A stretch of DNA of 64,000 bases, from assembly GCA_965223165.1 (NCBI GenBank), contig CBDCVQ010000020.1, forward strand, positions 248,001 through 312,000. Reading direction: 5' to 3'. Origin of the DNA: JABDMH01 sp965223165 (lineage in GTDB: Bacteria; Bacteroidota; Bacteroidia; Chitinophagales; Saprospiraceae). A program made the translations under genes and the position numbers. Shown here piece after piece: positions 54,861 to 63,634 of the stretch. Numbering within the stretch: position 1 is the first letter of the stretch; each line of letters opens with the position of its first letter. The notes below the pieces were generated by a model. The model was given only the letters and a program-made list of their open reading frames with translations, made no database searches and was not told the DNA's origin.

Positions 54861-57080
54861 TCACCGCACCACATACCATGTATGCGACTCAGCCGGCACC
54901 TCCACCTCCAGCCGAATGCTATAGTCCCGCTCCAAATCTACCACCTCAGCCGGGCCGTCCTCGTGGCTGACCCAAGCGCGATCCGAAAGTCCCGTATAAT
55001 ACAGGGGCACTGAAATCTCGCGCGTGACATCCACCTCCAGCGGATTGTGCACCATCAGCAGCCCACGCTCTTCACTCTGTGGATTGACATTCAGCCAATA
55101 ATCAATATCTCGACCATCAGCTCGACGGAGGTGGATAATGTCCCCCTCCAGCACTTCCCGATATTTCTTAAACCAATCGACGGATTTCTTCACCATCGCT
55201 TTGGTTTCTTCGGAGTCGAAAAGACGCGGGCCCCGATAGCAGGCCTGTACGCCTCCCCCTAGATTGCCCATCAGCATTTTCTCATAGTGATCCAGGTGCT
55301 CATGCAAAGGCTCAATAGTAGCCGCCGCCCCTCCCCCATGGTACTCGGTCAGTGGCACAAACATCCAACCCATCGATGGGGTTTTCGTCCAGGATCCGTC
55401 ATAAATATTTTGCCGCGTGTGTAGCACCTGCTGCGCTCTCGGCAAGCTCCAATTTGTCTCCCGATAACCCATACCGCACTTACTTGACCCGGACAAATAA
55501 TAATAATCCGGCACATTCAAATAAATCCCTTCGCCACGGCACCAATGGTAAAATTTAGAAATCATCTGATATTGATTCCACCGGGAGTCCAGATATCCCA
55601 CGTGACCAGGATGATTTTCCGACAGGCAATAATCTCCCGGATACGAGCCATCGTGCTCCAATAAAGTAAATCCCGTCTCGGCATAAAAACGATATAGTTT
55701 ATCAAAGTACGTTTGTCCCCACGCACTGGCTAGACAAGGCGACTGATTGAAAGTAGGTCTTTCACCCTCTCGAGAGATCACATCATGCGCTGGTCCCAGC
55801 GAGCGGGAAGCAAGCAGAGAATATCCACCGATTTCTACCCCTTTGCGCTTGGCGTAGCTGGCGTATTTCTTCATGCTGGTTAAATATTCCTCGCTGTCAT
55901 CTTCAATATTAAATCCACTGCCAAAAGTCAAAATGACCATTTCAAATCCCACTGCCGCACACTGGTCAATGGCTGCCTTTACCTGATCCCAATCGGCAAA
56001 TCTAGCATGCATCATGAGCGGATTTTCGGTCGTCCAAGGGGCCAGCGTACGATACATTCTGCGCAAGGATAATCCCTGTCGCTCGCGATCATAACTATCG
56101 TAGGGCAAAATAAAGGTCCGGAAACTGCGAAAGCTTTCACCTGGACCAACCATTTGCGCCGGCCCAATCTCTGGCTCCACTCGCAGCAGGCACGGGGTCA
56201 ACTTGAGATAATTGACCTGCGTCTCGTAGTCCGGATCTGGGACCCAATGCACGACATGATGATTGGCGTCATCCACATTAAAACTGGCAAAGGCAAAATC
56301 CGTCTCGACATGGATATTCGGCTTGGTCACGATGTATTCCCTTGCCTCGACGGCCGATCCGTATTCCACGGTCGCCAGGATTTCACTGGCAAAACCATCG
56401 ATACGGAAGGATTCGCTCGATTTATTTTCGACGGTCAACCATTTTACCAACACCGGGATACCGTCGTACAGCTCGTAGTGTACCGAAACCTCCACGCCCG
56501 GTACATCGGCATGCTGATAGTTCATTTTGAGATAGGCTCCCTTCGGCGGCCAAGAAAGATCTTTGGCGTGGTGCCGTACTCGCTTCCACGCAAAGGGCAG
56601 TTGGGGCAATTCGACTTCGTAGTCTACAAACTGAAAAGCATCGTCGCTAGCCTTTAGCGTTCTGATATCTTGCGGCCGTAGAAAGGCATAATTTTCCTGT
56701 CCCTCCAAGCCCCCAACGGCATACAGTGTGCTATCAATCATGATTTCAGCTTCCGGCTTGATGCCCCGAAGCAAATTCTCACTAGTGGCGATATTGTCAA
56801 ATCCGATGGTGGCCAGATTAGGGGCTAAACGGAAGGTGCGCCTAATCAGTCCGTTGGACAGCAGGATGTCTTTGTCGTCGGAACTCCGATACACGCCCGC
56901 CTTAAAGTCCGCACCGTCGATGAGCCAGTCCTTAGGCGGCTGTTGGTCATAGTGCATCGGCTCCAACTCCAACTCCTGCCCCATTATACCTACCTGTGTG
57001 AGTAAGCCTAGGACTACCGTCAGGAAAAGCAGACAACACGGCCGTCGGACACGTATGGTTCTAGGTTGAAGGTCTTTCAT
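54861..57080 (-). CDS. Secreted GH36-like alpha-galactosidase-type glycosidase
   Basis: A 739-residue protein with an N-terminal signal (VLGLLTQVGIMGQ). The first half (about 60-360) looks like a beta-sandwich of the GH36 type (SNGLIRRTFRLAPN, YFL-like strands; LVKWLTVENKSSESFRIDGF). The barrel begins near 370 (DWDQVKAAIDQCAAVGFEMVILTFG) and has TGFTLLEHDGSYPGDYC, where an Asp would be nucleophile, and RWNQYQMISKFYHWC. A C-terminal beta-domain ends ESHTWYVVR. GH36/GH31-like clan membership is reasonable; the sugar specificity is not certain. It is convergent with the RND gene and divergent from the plug-domain lipoprotein gene. Confidence 0.72.
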   Translation of the reverse strand: MKDLQPRTIRVRRPCCLLFLTVVLGLLTQVGIMGQELELEPMHYDQQPPKDWLIDGADFKAGVYRSSDDKDILLSNGLIRRTFRLAPNLATIGFDNIATSENLLRGIKPEAEIMIDSTLYAVGGLEGQENYAFLRPQDIRTLKASDDAFQFVDYEVELPQLPFAWKRVRHHAKDLSWPPKGAYLKMNYQHADVPGVEVSVHYELYDGIPVLVKWLTVENKSSESFRIDGFASEILATVEYGSAVEAREYIVTKPNIHVETDFAFASFNVDDANHHVVHWVPDPDYETQVNYLKLTPCLLRVEPEIGPAQMVGPGESFRSFRTFILPYDSYDRERQGLSLRRMYRTLAPWTTENPLMMHARFADWDQVKAAIDQCAAVGFEMVILTFGSGFNIEDDSEEYLTSMKKYASYAKRKGVEIGGYSLLASRSLGPAHDVISREGERPTFNQSPCLASAWGQTYFDKLYRFYAETGFTLLEHDGSYPGDYCLSENHPGHVGYLDSRWNQYQMISKFYHWCRGEGIYLNVPDYYYLSGSSKCGMGYRETNWSLPRAQQVLHTRQNIYDGSWTKTPSMGWMFVPLTEYHGGGAAATIEPLHEHLDHYEKMLMGNLGGGVQACYRGPRLFDSEETKAMVKKSVDWFKKYREVLEGDIIHLRRADGRDIDYWLNVNPQSEERGLLMVHNPLEVDVTREISVPLYYTGLSDRAWVSHEDGPAEVVDLERDYSIRLEVEVPAESHTWYVVR

Positions 57081-57184
57081 AGATTAGTAAGGTACGGCCT
57101 TCCGCCGGATTGCCAGCGCGGATATTTGCACGGCTTTATAGCTGTAGAAGTGCGTAATTTGTAGGAAACCCATAGTGGTAAAAG

Positions 57185-57595
57185 ATGAAGGACTTTCTCT
57201 CGCTTTGGTTGGCGTCGCTCTCTCTCCTGTTGTTGTTGGCTTGCGGCACATCACGGTCCACCCAAGCGCCAATCGCCTCCCCGTCGGCTGATATCACCGA
57301 TCCTGCGCACAGCATTAGCCTTGTCGAGCACCTACGTACCATACCCGGCTTGACCATTCAAGGATCGGGCCCCAATGCTCGCATTCGTGTGCGTGGGATC
57401 ACCTCGATCAATGGTGGCAATGATCCCCTATTCATTGTCGATGGGCAGCAGATCGTCGGTGGTATCGGTACTGTCATGAATGCCGCTCCCGTCAACGATA
57501 TCGCCTCCATTCGTGTGTTGAAGAATCCAGAGGACATTGGTATCTATGGCGTCCGGGGAGCCAACGGTGTGATCGTGATCAAGATGAAGCAATAG
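57185..57595 (+). CDS. Stand-alone TonB plug-domain lipoprotein
   Basis: A 136-residue lipoprotein (LLLLLACG, Cys20). Residues about 45-135 are a TonB-receptor plug: LVEHLRTIPGLTIQGSGPN, then RIRVRGITSINGGNDPLFIV, DGQQIVGG, DIASIRVLKNPEDIGIYGVR and GANGVIVI. This matches the RagA/SusC plug, yet no barrel follows: the stop codon is followed 11 bp later by a convergent gene. It is therefore a complete small lipoprotein, not a visible fragment. Such isolated plugs are known in Bacteroidota but their role is unclear; anchored in the periplasm, it could bind a receptor partner or ligand. Confidence 0.85.
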   Translation: MKDFLSLWLASLSLLLLLACGTSRSTQAPIASPSADITDPAHSISLVEHLRTIPGLTIQGSGPNARIRVRGITSINGGNDPLFIVDGQQIVGGIGTVMNAAPVNDIASIRVLKNPEDIGIYGVRGANGVIVIKMKQ

Positions 57596-57606
57596 TTCGG
57601 TCTGCT

Positions 57607-58194
57607 TCAGCGCAGCGCTACTGCCATTTTCTCCAGAAAATCGGTTGCCATCCGGGACAACTGATCCCACTGGTCCAACTCGACTCGACGGCTGATCTTG
57701 ATAAACGGATGGGTGGCCCATCGATTGATCGACACGTCTGCGAGGGGGAGATAATTGTCGCTGTCATAGTGGTACTCCCAGGGCGAAGCTCCTACACCCC
57801 AGTACAAGTTGTCATCAGACCATACCGCAAATCGCTCCAACAGCCTGGGTCGAAAAACGGACAGGAATGCGCCCTGCAAATGTAGCGTGACACTGAAGTG
57901 GTGACCCCACCAAAACATCGTGCGCAGCGCAAAAATGTCTTCTCCGCGATAGAGCGCCGGATAATCCAGGACCTGATAGGGTAGGCCCCGGTAGTTATCG
58001 CCCTTGGAGATCTTGCCCTTGTCTAGCGGCAGATCGGGAGGAAAGTCAAAATCCAGCTGCTCCAGGGCCCCCTTCAGCGCGGTCCGCGTCTCCTTAAGCA
58101 GGTCCTCGATCTTGTCGGAAATGCGGCGCTTGGTCAGCAAAAAGTGCGTGTCCTGCATCATTTGCATCTCTTCTGCGCTCATACGATTTGCCAT
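57607..58194 (-). CDS. Conserved protein of unknown function
   Basis: From the Met at 58194 the protein has 195 residues (MANRMSAEEMQMMQDTHFLL). The upstream in-frame extension would come from the repeat array (Ser/Gln run) and is not accepted. The N-terminal third is helical and charged (KIEDLLKETRTALKGALEQL); the rest has many aromatic residues (ALRTMFWWGHHFSVTLHL, YWGVGASPWEYHYDSD) and looks like a mixed alpha/beta fold. No signal or membrane segment; probably cytoplasmic. I do not recognise the family. It is divergent from the small 59585 gene across the 120-bp repeat array. Confidence 0.75.
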   Translation of the reverse strand: MANRMSAEEMQMMQDTHFLLTKRRISDKIEDLLKETRTALKGALEQLDFDFPPDLPLDKGKISKGDNYRGLPYQVLDYPALYRGEDIFALRTMFWWGHHFSVTLHLQGAFLSVFRPRLLERFAVWSDDNLYWGVGASPWEYHYDSDNYLPLADVSINRWATHPFIKISRRVELDQWDQLSRMATDFLEKMAVALR

Positions 58195-58273
58195 TGCTCT
58201 ACAGTTGGTTGGCCCCCGGCCGGCGTGAAGATACGGGTTAGCGGGCTGCGGGTGGGCAGGTTGTTCCCTTCCT

Positions 58274-59316
58274 GATTGGGGATTGGCAGATTGTGATTGT
58301 GATTGTGATTTTCTCATGAAGCTCCCCTCAACAATTACACCATTAAACAGCTCCACAGGCGGGAGGGCCGTCGCGGAGCGGGGCGGCAAGGCATTTGATT
58401 GGGGATTAGCAGATTGTGATTGTGATGGTGATTTTCATCAGACTGCCCTCAACAACTACACAATTAAACAGCTCCACAGGCGGGAGGGCGCGTTGCGGGG
58501 GCGGCAAGGCAGTTGATTGGGGATTGGCAGATTGTGATGGTGATTTCTCATGAAGCTCCCCTCAACAATTACACCATTAAACAGCTCCACAGGGCAGGAC
58601 GGCGCGTTGCGGGGGGCGGCAAGGCAGTTGATTGGGGATTGGCAGATGGTGATTGTGATTGTGATTTCCTATGAAGCTCTCTCAACAACTACACAATTAA
58701 ACAGCTCCACAGGCGGGAGGGCGCGTTGCGGAGGAGCGCGTGGCGGGTTGTCCCCTTCCTGATTGGGGATTGGCAGATTGTGATTGTGATTTCCTATGAA
58801 GCTCTCTCAACAACTACACAATTAAACAGCTCCACAGGCGGGAGGGCACGTTGCGGGGGGCGGCAAGGCAGTTGATTGGGGATTGGCAGATTGTGATTGT
58901 GATTGTGATTTTCATCAGACTCCCTCAACAATTACACCATTAAACAGCTCCACAGGCGGAAGGGCGCGTTGCGGGGGGCGGCAAGGCAGTTGATTGGGGA
59001 TTGGCAGATTGTGAAGGTGATGGTAATTTTCATCAGACTGCCCTCAACAATTACACCATTAAACAGCTCCACAGGCGGGAGGACACGTTGCGGGGGGCGG
59101 CAAGGCATTTGATTGGGGATTGGCAGATTGTGATTGTGATTGTGATTGTGATTTCCTATGAAGCTCTCTCAACAATTACACAATTAAACGGCTCGGGAGG
59201 GCACGTTGCGGGGGGCGGGATTGGGGATTGGAGGATGGTGATTGTGATTTCCTATGAAGCTCTCTCAACAACTACACAATTAAGCAGCTCCACAGGGGGA
59301 GGGCGCGTTGCGGGGG
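58274..59316. repeat. Tandem array of about 120-bp units, nine copies
   Basis: Tracked by the word AACAGCTCCAC, units recur near 58345, 58466, 58579, 58699, 58824, 58942, 59060, 59185 (altered) and 59281, spacing 96-125 bp. Each carries GATTGGGGATTGGCAGATTG, a variable run of GTGATT hexamers, TCAACAATTACACCATTAAACAGCTCCAC and a G-rich GGGCGCGTTGCGGGG part. Copies differ by small changes and hexamer number. It occupies the region between divergent genes; the frames inside it are artefacts. No unique spacers, so not CRISPR. Confidence 0.88.
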
Positions 59317-59364
59317 CACAGGCAGGGCAGATTCGCCGGTCAGCGCTGACAGCGAGCTACGATG

Positions 59365-59388
59365 GCGTTTGGCGAGGACGCCAAACGC
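59365..59388. repeat. REP-like hairpin, loop AGGA
   Basis: GCGTTTGGCG-AGGA-CGCCAAACGC, a perfect 10-pair stem. The centre GGCGAGGACGCC is the exact reverse complement of the centre of the hairpin at 59428-59451. It is just after the 120-bp array. Confidence 0.75.
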
Positions 59389-59427
59389 GGCCTGGTCTGG
59401 GCGGTGGGGCCGTTGGGAAAACTGGCC

Positions 59428-59451
59428 GTGTCAGGCGTCCTCGCCTGACAC
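59428..59451. repeat. REP-like hairpin, loop TCCT
   Basis: GTGTCAGGCG-TCCT-CGCCTGACAC, a perfect 10-pair stem, with loop complementary to that of the hairpin 40 bp upstream. The two share inner sequence in opposite orientation and have different outer stems, the arrangement seen in paired REP elements. Confidence 0.75.
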
Positions 59452-59584
59452 ATCTAGCAAGGTTATGCCGTGTAGAATCCCACAATGCGAGTACCCTGCG
59501 CTGGCTGCGCCGCCGATTGTGCATGTGGCCGCTTTTCAATATCTTAAGAGTCCACTATTTGGTTAACCTAAAAAATTATAAACG

Positions 59585-59899
59585 ATGTTACAATTATCCG
59601 TACCCATTCCGAATATTCAAGGCAAGCAGGATATCGAGATCGATATGACGGTGAATGGGCAGAAACAGAAGATGCATTTCATTGTCGAGGTATTTCCCTG
59701 GGATGCTTGCGAGGTGGACACAGAGAATCGCGTGGACTGCATCCGTGAGCTAGTCGATCAATACGGCAAGGATTGGACGATCTATGATATAGGCATTCCC
59801 ACGGATAACTATGTGCCGCTCACCTTTGTCAATACCGCTGACTGGAGCAAGCAGCGCAGTCTCCTGCGTCAAGCACTGAAGGACAAAGAAATGAACTAG
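59585..59899 (+). CDS. Small conserved protein of unknown function
   Basis: A 104-residue acidic protein (MLQLSVPIPNIQGKQDIEID). It contains DMTVNGQKQKMHFIVEVFPW, a probable beta-hairpin, and a helical part, DCIRELVDQYGKDWTIYDIG. No signal, membrane span or known motif. It is first after the repeat array and hairpin pair, transcribed alone. The amino-acid composition and clean start (ATG preceded by an AT-rich stretch) support a real gene; I do not recognise its family. Confidence 0.65.
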   Translation: MLQLSVPIPNIQGKQDIEIDMTVNGQKQKMHFIVEVFPWDACEVDTENRVDCIRELVDQYGKDWTIYDIGIPTDNYVPLTFVNTADWSKQRSLLRQALKDKEMN

Positions 59900-60234
59900 C
59901 GTTCGCACACCCGGGCGCGTCTCGCTGGGACCTTACTCGAAGTAATCTCCGCTGAGACGCTTCGCATTTTGCTATAATTAGCCAGAGCACCCATACAGTT
60001 GTACCGTGAGACGCTGATGCGCTGTGTACATCCTATGCCTGCTGTGCTCCCCATCGTATAGTCAGCAACCATCAGAAGTCATCTCCGACGCCAGGCTGGG
60101 CAATGGTCATATCATTGGCCTCGTGACACCTTGTACATCCTGGATGCGAACAAAATCCTATTAGATTAATCAACATATATCGAATGCGAAACTCCACTAG
60201 CCGACGCTTGGGCCCCAACGCGGAGGGAGCTGCG
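59900..60234. other. 335-bp gap between convergent genes, no supported gene
   Basis: No convincing frame or strong hairpin with a T-tract. GAGACGC occurs three times, at 59955, 60008 and (as its complement GCGTCTC) 59928, without obvious meaning. The 3' ends of the flanking transcripts must lie here. Confidence 0.5.
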
Positions 60235-60795
60235 TCATGCACACACGCTGATCCCCTCGTTGGTGATCACCACATCCACCGGTACATCATGCTCAGATAC
60301 CGGGATCTGAGGCACGTACTGAAACCCATAACCCACCCCGATCTTGATCGCAGTGTGCTGATCGCGGAGAAAATGGTCGTAATAGCCAGCGCCATAGCCG
60401 ATGCGATAGCCGCGATGGTCGAAAGCCAGCCCAGGGACCAAGATCGCATCGTAGGTGCCGGTAAATATCTCTCCTTCTGCGGGATGCTTTGTCGCATACT
60501 TTCCAACCTCCAGATTGTTCAGGTCTGTCAGCACAAGGTGCTGCAGATAAGGGCTCTCCAGCGTCTTGGGGGCCACGACAAGCACGCCACGCTCCAATAG
60601 ATCCTCCACCACCGGCATGATATCTACCTCGTCCGGCAAGGGTAGGAAGCTATTGACTATTCGATAGTCATTCTGCCGCAGTTCGGCGATCAGGAGCTCA
60701 GACACCTGACGATCGTACTGCTGCCGTTCGTCCGGCCCCAGATTGCGTCTTAACCGGTGCATTCTATGCCTGATGGCTGTCTTACTGTCCGTCAT
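60235..60795 (-). CDS. 5-formyltetrahydrofolate cyclo-ligase
   Basis: A 186-residue protein. It opens KTAIRHRMHRLRRNLGPDER, has FLPLPDEVDIMP (substrate loop) and ends its active site with ILVPGLAFDHRGYRIGYGAGYYD, the signature of the family (usual RxGxGxGYYD). The ATP-dependent reaction turns 5-formyl-THF into 5,10-methenyl-THF in the cytoplasm. Length and architecture are normal. It is transcribed alone on the minus strand. Confidence 0.93.
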   Translation of the reverse strand: MTDSKTAIRHRMHRLRRNLGPDERQQYDRQVSELLIAELRQNDYRIVNSFLPLPDEVDIMPVVEDLLERGVLVVAPKTLESPYLQHLVLTDLNNLEVGKYATKHPAEGEIFTGTYDAILVPGLAFDHRGYRIGYGAGYYDHFLRDQHTAIKIGVGYGFQYVPQIPVSEHDVPVDVVITNEGISVCA

Positions 60796-60999
60796 AGCGA
60801 TAGGGGAGAAAAGCCTACTGCTATAAAAATACCAATCCGTCCGCGGCTTTCCCAGCCCATGGGCAAAGGGTCCAAGTGCAAGTCATCACAATCAGGGACG
60901 CAACTTCTGGCCTGATCAAATTGTTAGAAAAAGACGCTTCGCTCGGGAAGGCTACCCAGGGGTGGATCGGGTGTCAGTTGACATTCCGTCCGGCCGGTT

Positions 61000-61016
61000 G
61001 TACCTTCAGAAGGTAC
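61000..61016. promoter_or_regulatory. 17-bp palindrome upstream of the GAF gene
   Basis: GTACCTTC-A-GAAGGTAC is a perfect inverted repeat about one central base, ending 58 bp before the GAF-protein start codon. It might be an operator for that gene; no protein is known to bind it. Confidence 0.35.
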
Positions 61017-61074
61017 ATCCTCAGGTAGTCGGCGTAGTATTTGCAGATATTTTAAAGGCCAATACGGCTCATTT

Positions 61075-63438
61075 ATGGAAAAGACAGTAGTTGTCTCCGA
61101 ACCTCAAGTCGAGCAGAGTCACTATGTGACCGCAGGGCAATTTCTCCAACGTATGCGAGAGATGCATTACTTTCCGTACGGGTCGGTTTTCAGCCTTGAA
61201 CCCTTCCTCGCCAAGCTCGATACAAAGGAGTCTCTGGGGGCTGATCACCCGTTAACTCAATATAGAGCAGCTGCCGTAAAACACTTTGATGCGGCGATGC
61301 TGGAAAAGGCCAACGGCCAACTGGGACAGCAAGTGGAGCACTTTGTATCCGTGTTTTTGCCGGGCTTGAATACCGGCACTAAGCGCGCTTTTCTATCCGG
61401 ACCATTTGACAAGAATTTTGTCTTCCAAACACCGATGTTGGAGGAGATTTTCTCTTCCGATCTGTGGCAATTGAAGATTGATCCGTGCGTCGAATGGAAT
61501 GCCTTCAATAAGGTCCTGCAAGCAGGTTGTGCGATTCTGGAGAAACACTATGGGGTTCATCTCCCCTTGGATCACGAGAAGGCTTTTACCCTCCACAACC
61601 GTACGACCGGTCGAGAGCATCATTTCAAGATGCAACTGGACCTCAACTACGTCGAGATCGACCTCCTCCAGCCCCTCAAGAAACTTTCCCAGCAGGAAAT
61701 CAATGAACTACTCAATCGCCTCGGCGATCACGAGTTATGGCTGCAACAGTTGCCACCCGAGAACTTTGCTTTCCGTGGATTTGTCATTGGCGAGATGATC
61801 GATATCACGCGTATTCAGATTCTTTCTCGCCTCAAGGATCAGGTGGTCCTGTTGGACGATGACATTAAGCCTCAGGAGTTTTTTCCCTTGCTGCAAAAGT
61901 TGATGCAGGATTTTCTGGGCCGAGATGACATTGAGGTGGGGATCCAGATGATACAATTTGCCGAACTCTTTGACGGTGATCCGTACTCACTCAATGGCTC
62001 GCAAGACCTATCCGACGTACTCGGCAAAAAGCGACCGGATGACTCCCCTTCGATCTACGAGGACGTATCCGATGCGAAGGAAACCCTCGTCATCAACGAC
62101 CTACAGGCCATTGCCCAACCGACCAGAGCGGAGCAACGACTGATTGATAAAGGTATCCGATCACTGATCTTGTACCCGCTATTCAATGCTGAGGGAGGCA
62201 TCAGCTCGATTCTTGAGATTGGGTCGCCGAGCCCATGCAGCTTCAATCAAGCCACCCTGATGCAGCTCAATGGTGTCTTTGAACTGATGCGATCGGGCAA
62301 TGAGAAATTTCTGAAGAACAATGACAGCAGGGTCAATCTATTTATTCAAGAGCAGTTTACATCGATCCATCCCAGCGTAGAATGGAAGTTTGTCCAGGCT
62401 GCGACCAAATATCAGATTAATGCCAACGCGCCTGGGTTTGATGGATCCATCGACCCTATTGTCTTTAAGGATGTATACCCCATCTATGGTCAGGCGGACA
62501 TCGTGGGCAGTTCCACTCGTCGCAACCAGGCGATCCAGCGCGACTTGACCGACAATTTGAAGGCCGTGATCGAGGTCATGGAGTCATGGACCGCCTCGCG
62601 CGACCTGTATCTGGTCGAGTCCTACCTCTTCAAAGCGCGAGACCTCCTGGCAAGCGTCGAAAGCTCTTATGTGGCAAGCGACGAGTCTGAAATCGTGGAT
62701 TTCATCGTTCGGGAGATCAATCCTCTACTGCAGCAATTGCGGCATCGACATCAAGACTTGCCGGGGGAAATCTATGCGCAGTACCTCGACCTGCTGAATA
62801 GCGAGCTCGGCATCGTCTACAATCACCGCAAGGAGTATGAAGCGAGTGTGGCGCGGATCAATCTCGAGGTGGGTAACTACGTCGAGGAGGCGGATCAGAA
62901 GATACAGGAAGTGCTGCCCCACTTTTTTGAAAAATACAAGACGGACGGTATCGAGTACAATCTATACCTGGGGCAGTCCATTCTTGAGAACGGCACTTTT
63001 ACGCCGGCGGATCTAAAGGAATTTCGCCTGTGGCAGTTGATCCTGATGTGCGAAACCACCCGCAAGAGCAATCGCCTGGCCGAAAGACTGCCCGTCGCGC
63101 TGAAGACCGCACAACTCATCTTCGTGTACAACAATCCGATCAGTATCCGATTTCGCATGGATGAGAAGCAATTTGATGTAGACGGCACGTACAATGTGCG
63201 GTACGAAATCCTGAAAAAGCGAATCGACAAGGCCGTGATAAAGGGGACGAATGAGCGCCTTACCGAAGCCGGGAAGGTGGCCATCGTTTTCTTGCAGGAC
63301 CGCGATCGGGGTGAATATCTCGAGCATTTCGAATACCTACGCAAAAAAGGGTTGATCGAAGCGGAGCACGAAGATCTGGAGCTAGCTCCACTGCAGGGCG
63401 CAGAAGGGCTCAAAGCACTGCGCATCACGGTCAAATAA
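61075..63438 (+). CDS. Large GAF-domain protein of unknown function
   Basis: A 787-residue soluble protein. Residues about 325-420 (DAKETLVINDLQAIAQPTRAEQRLIDKG, then GIRSLILYPLFNAEGGISSILEIGS) fit a GAF fold, the small-ligand sensor domain. Flanking regions are helical (for example QEFFPLLQKLMQDFLGRDDIEV before and EVMESWTASRDLYLVESYLF after) and show no kinase, cyclase or output motif. Large GAF proteins of this size with no recognised output are common in Bacteroidota. It is transcribed alone, between the cyclo-ligase (divergent) and the MATE gene. Confidence 0.7.
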   Translation: MEKTVVVSEPQVEQSHYVTAGQFLQRMREMHYFPYGSVFSLEPFLAKLDTKESLGADHPLTQYRAAAVKHFDAAMLEKANGQLGQQVEHFVSVFLPGLNTGTKRAFLSGPFDKNFVFQTPMLEEIFSSDLWQLKIDPCVEWNAFNKVLQAGCAILEKHYGVHLPLDHEKAFTLHNRTTGREHHFKMQLDLNYVEIDLLQPLKKLSQQEINELLNRLGDHELWLQQLPPENFAFRGFVIGEMIDITRIQILSRLKDQVVLLDDDIKPQEFFPLLQKLMQDFLGRDDIEVGIQMIQFAELFDGDPYSLNGSQDLSDVLGKKRPDDSPSIYEDVSDAKETLVINDLQAIAQPTRAEQRLIDKGIRSLILYPLFNAEGGISSILEIGSPSPCSFNQATLMQLNGVFELMRSGNEKFLKNNDSRVNLFIQEQFTSIHPSVEWKFVQAATKYQINANAPGFDGSIDPIVFKDVYPIYGQADIVGSSTRRNQAIQRDLTDNLKAVIEVMESWTASRDLYLVESYLFKARDLLASVESSYVASDESEIVDFIVREINPLLQQLRHRHQDLPGEIYAQYLDLLNSELGIVYNHRKEYEASVARINLEVGNYVEEADQKIQEVLPHFFEKYKTDGIEYNLYLGQSILENGTFTPADLKEFRLWQLILMCETTRKSNRLAERLPVALKTAQLIFVYNNPISIRFRMDEKQFDVDGTYNVRYEILKKRIDKAVIKGTNERLTEAGKVAIVFLQDRDRGEYLEHFEYLRKKGLIEAEHEDLELAPLQGAEGLKALRITVK

Positions 63439-63634
63439 CATCCAAATAGGTCACTTGGTGGGGCCTTCCATCTCCTTCGACAGGGTGGACTGGTCTCTGG
63501 TCGAATTCTGGCTGGAAAGTCGGACTTGGCTCGCAATTTGAGCCATGAGCAGGGGGTTCTAGATAGCGGTCGCGCTTGGCCAAGCCTGACAATACACTAT
63601 TTGGAGCGGCTTTTGCCACCAGACCCGTACACAC

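Noticed and set aside
58195..58389. N-terminal extension of the unknown protein at 57607
   Set aside because: It would be encoded by the first repeat unit (Ser/Gln run); the Met at 58194 gives a normal N-terminus.
58274..59316. CRISPR array or coding repeats (frames with Asp/Cys or His repeats)
   Set aside because: Units of about 120 bp with no spacers; the frames come from GTGATT runs and change with unit number.
62895..63536. 213-codon minus-strand frame over the GAF gene
   Set aside because: Antisense shadow; Arg/Ser-rich and without motif.
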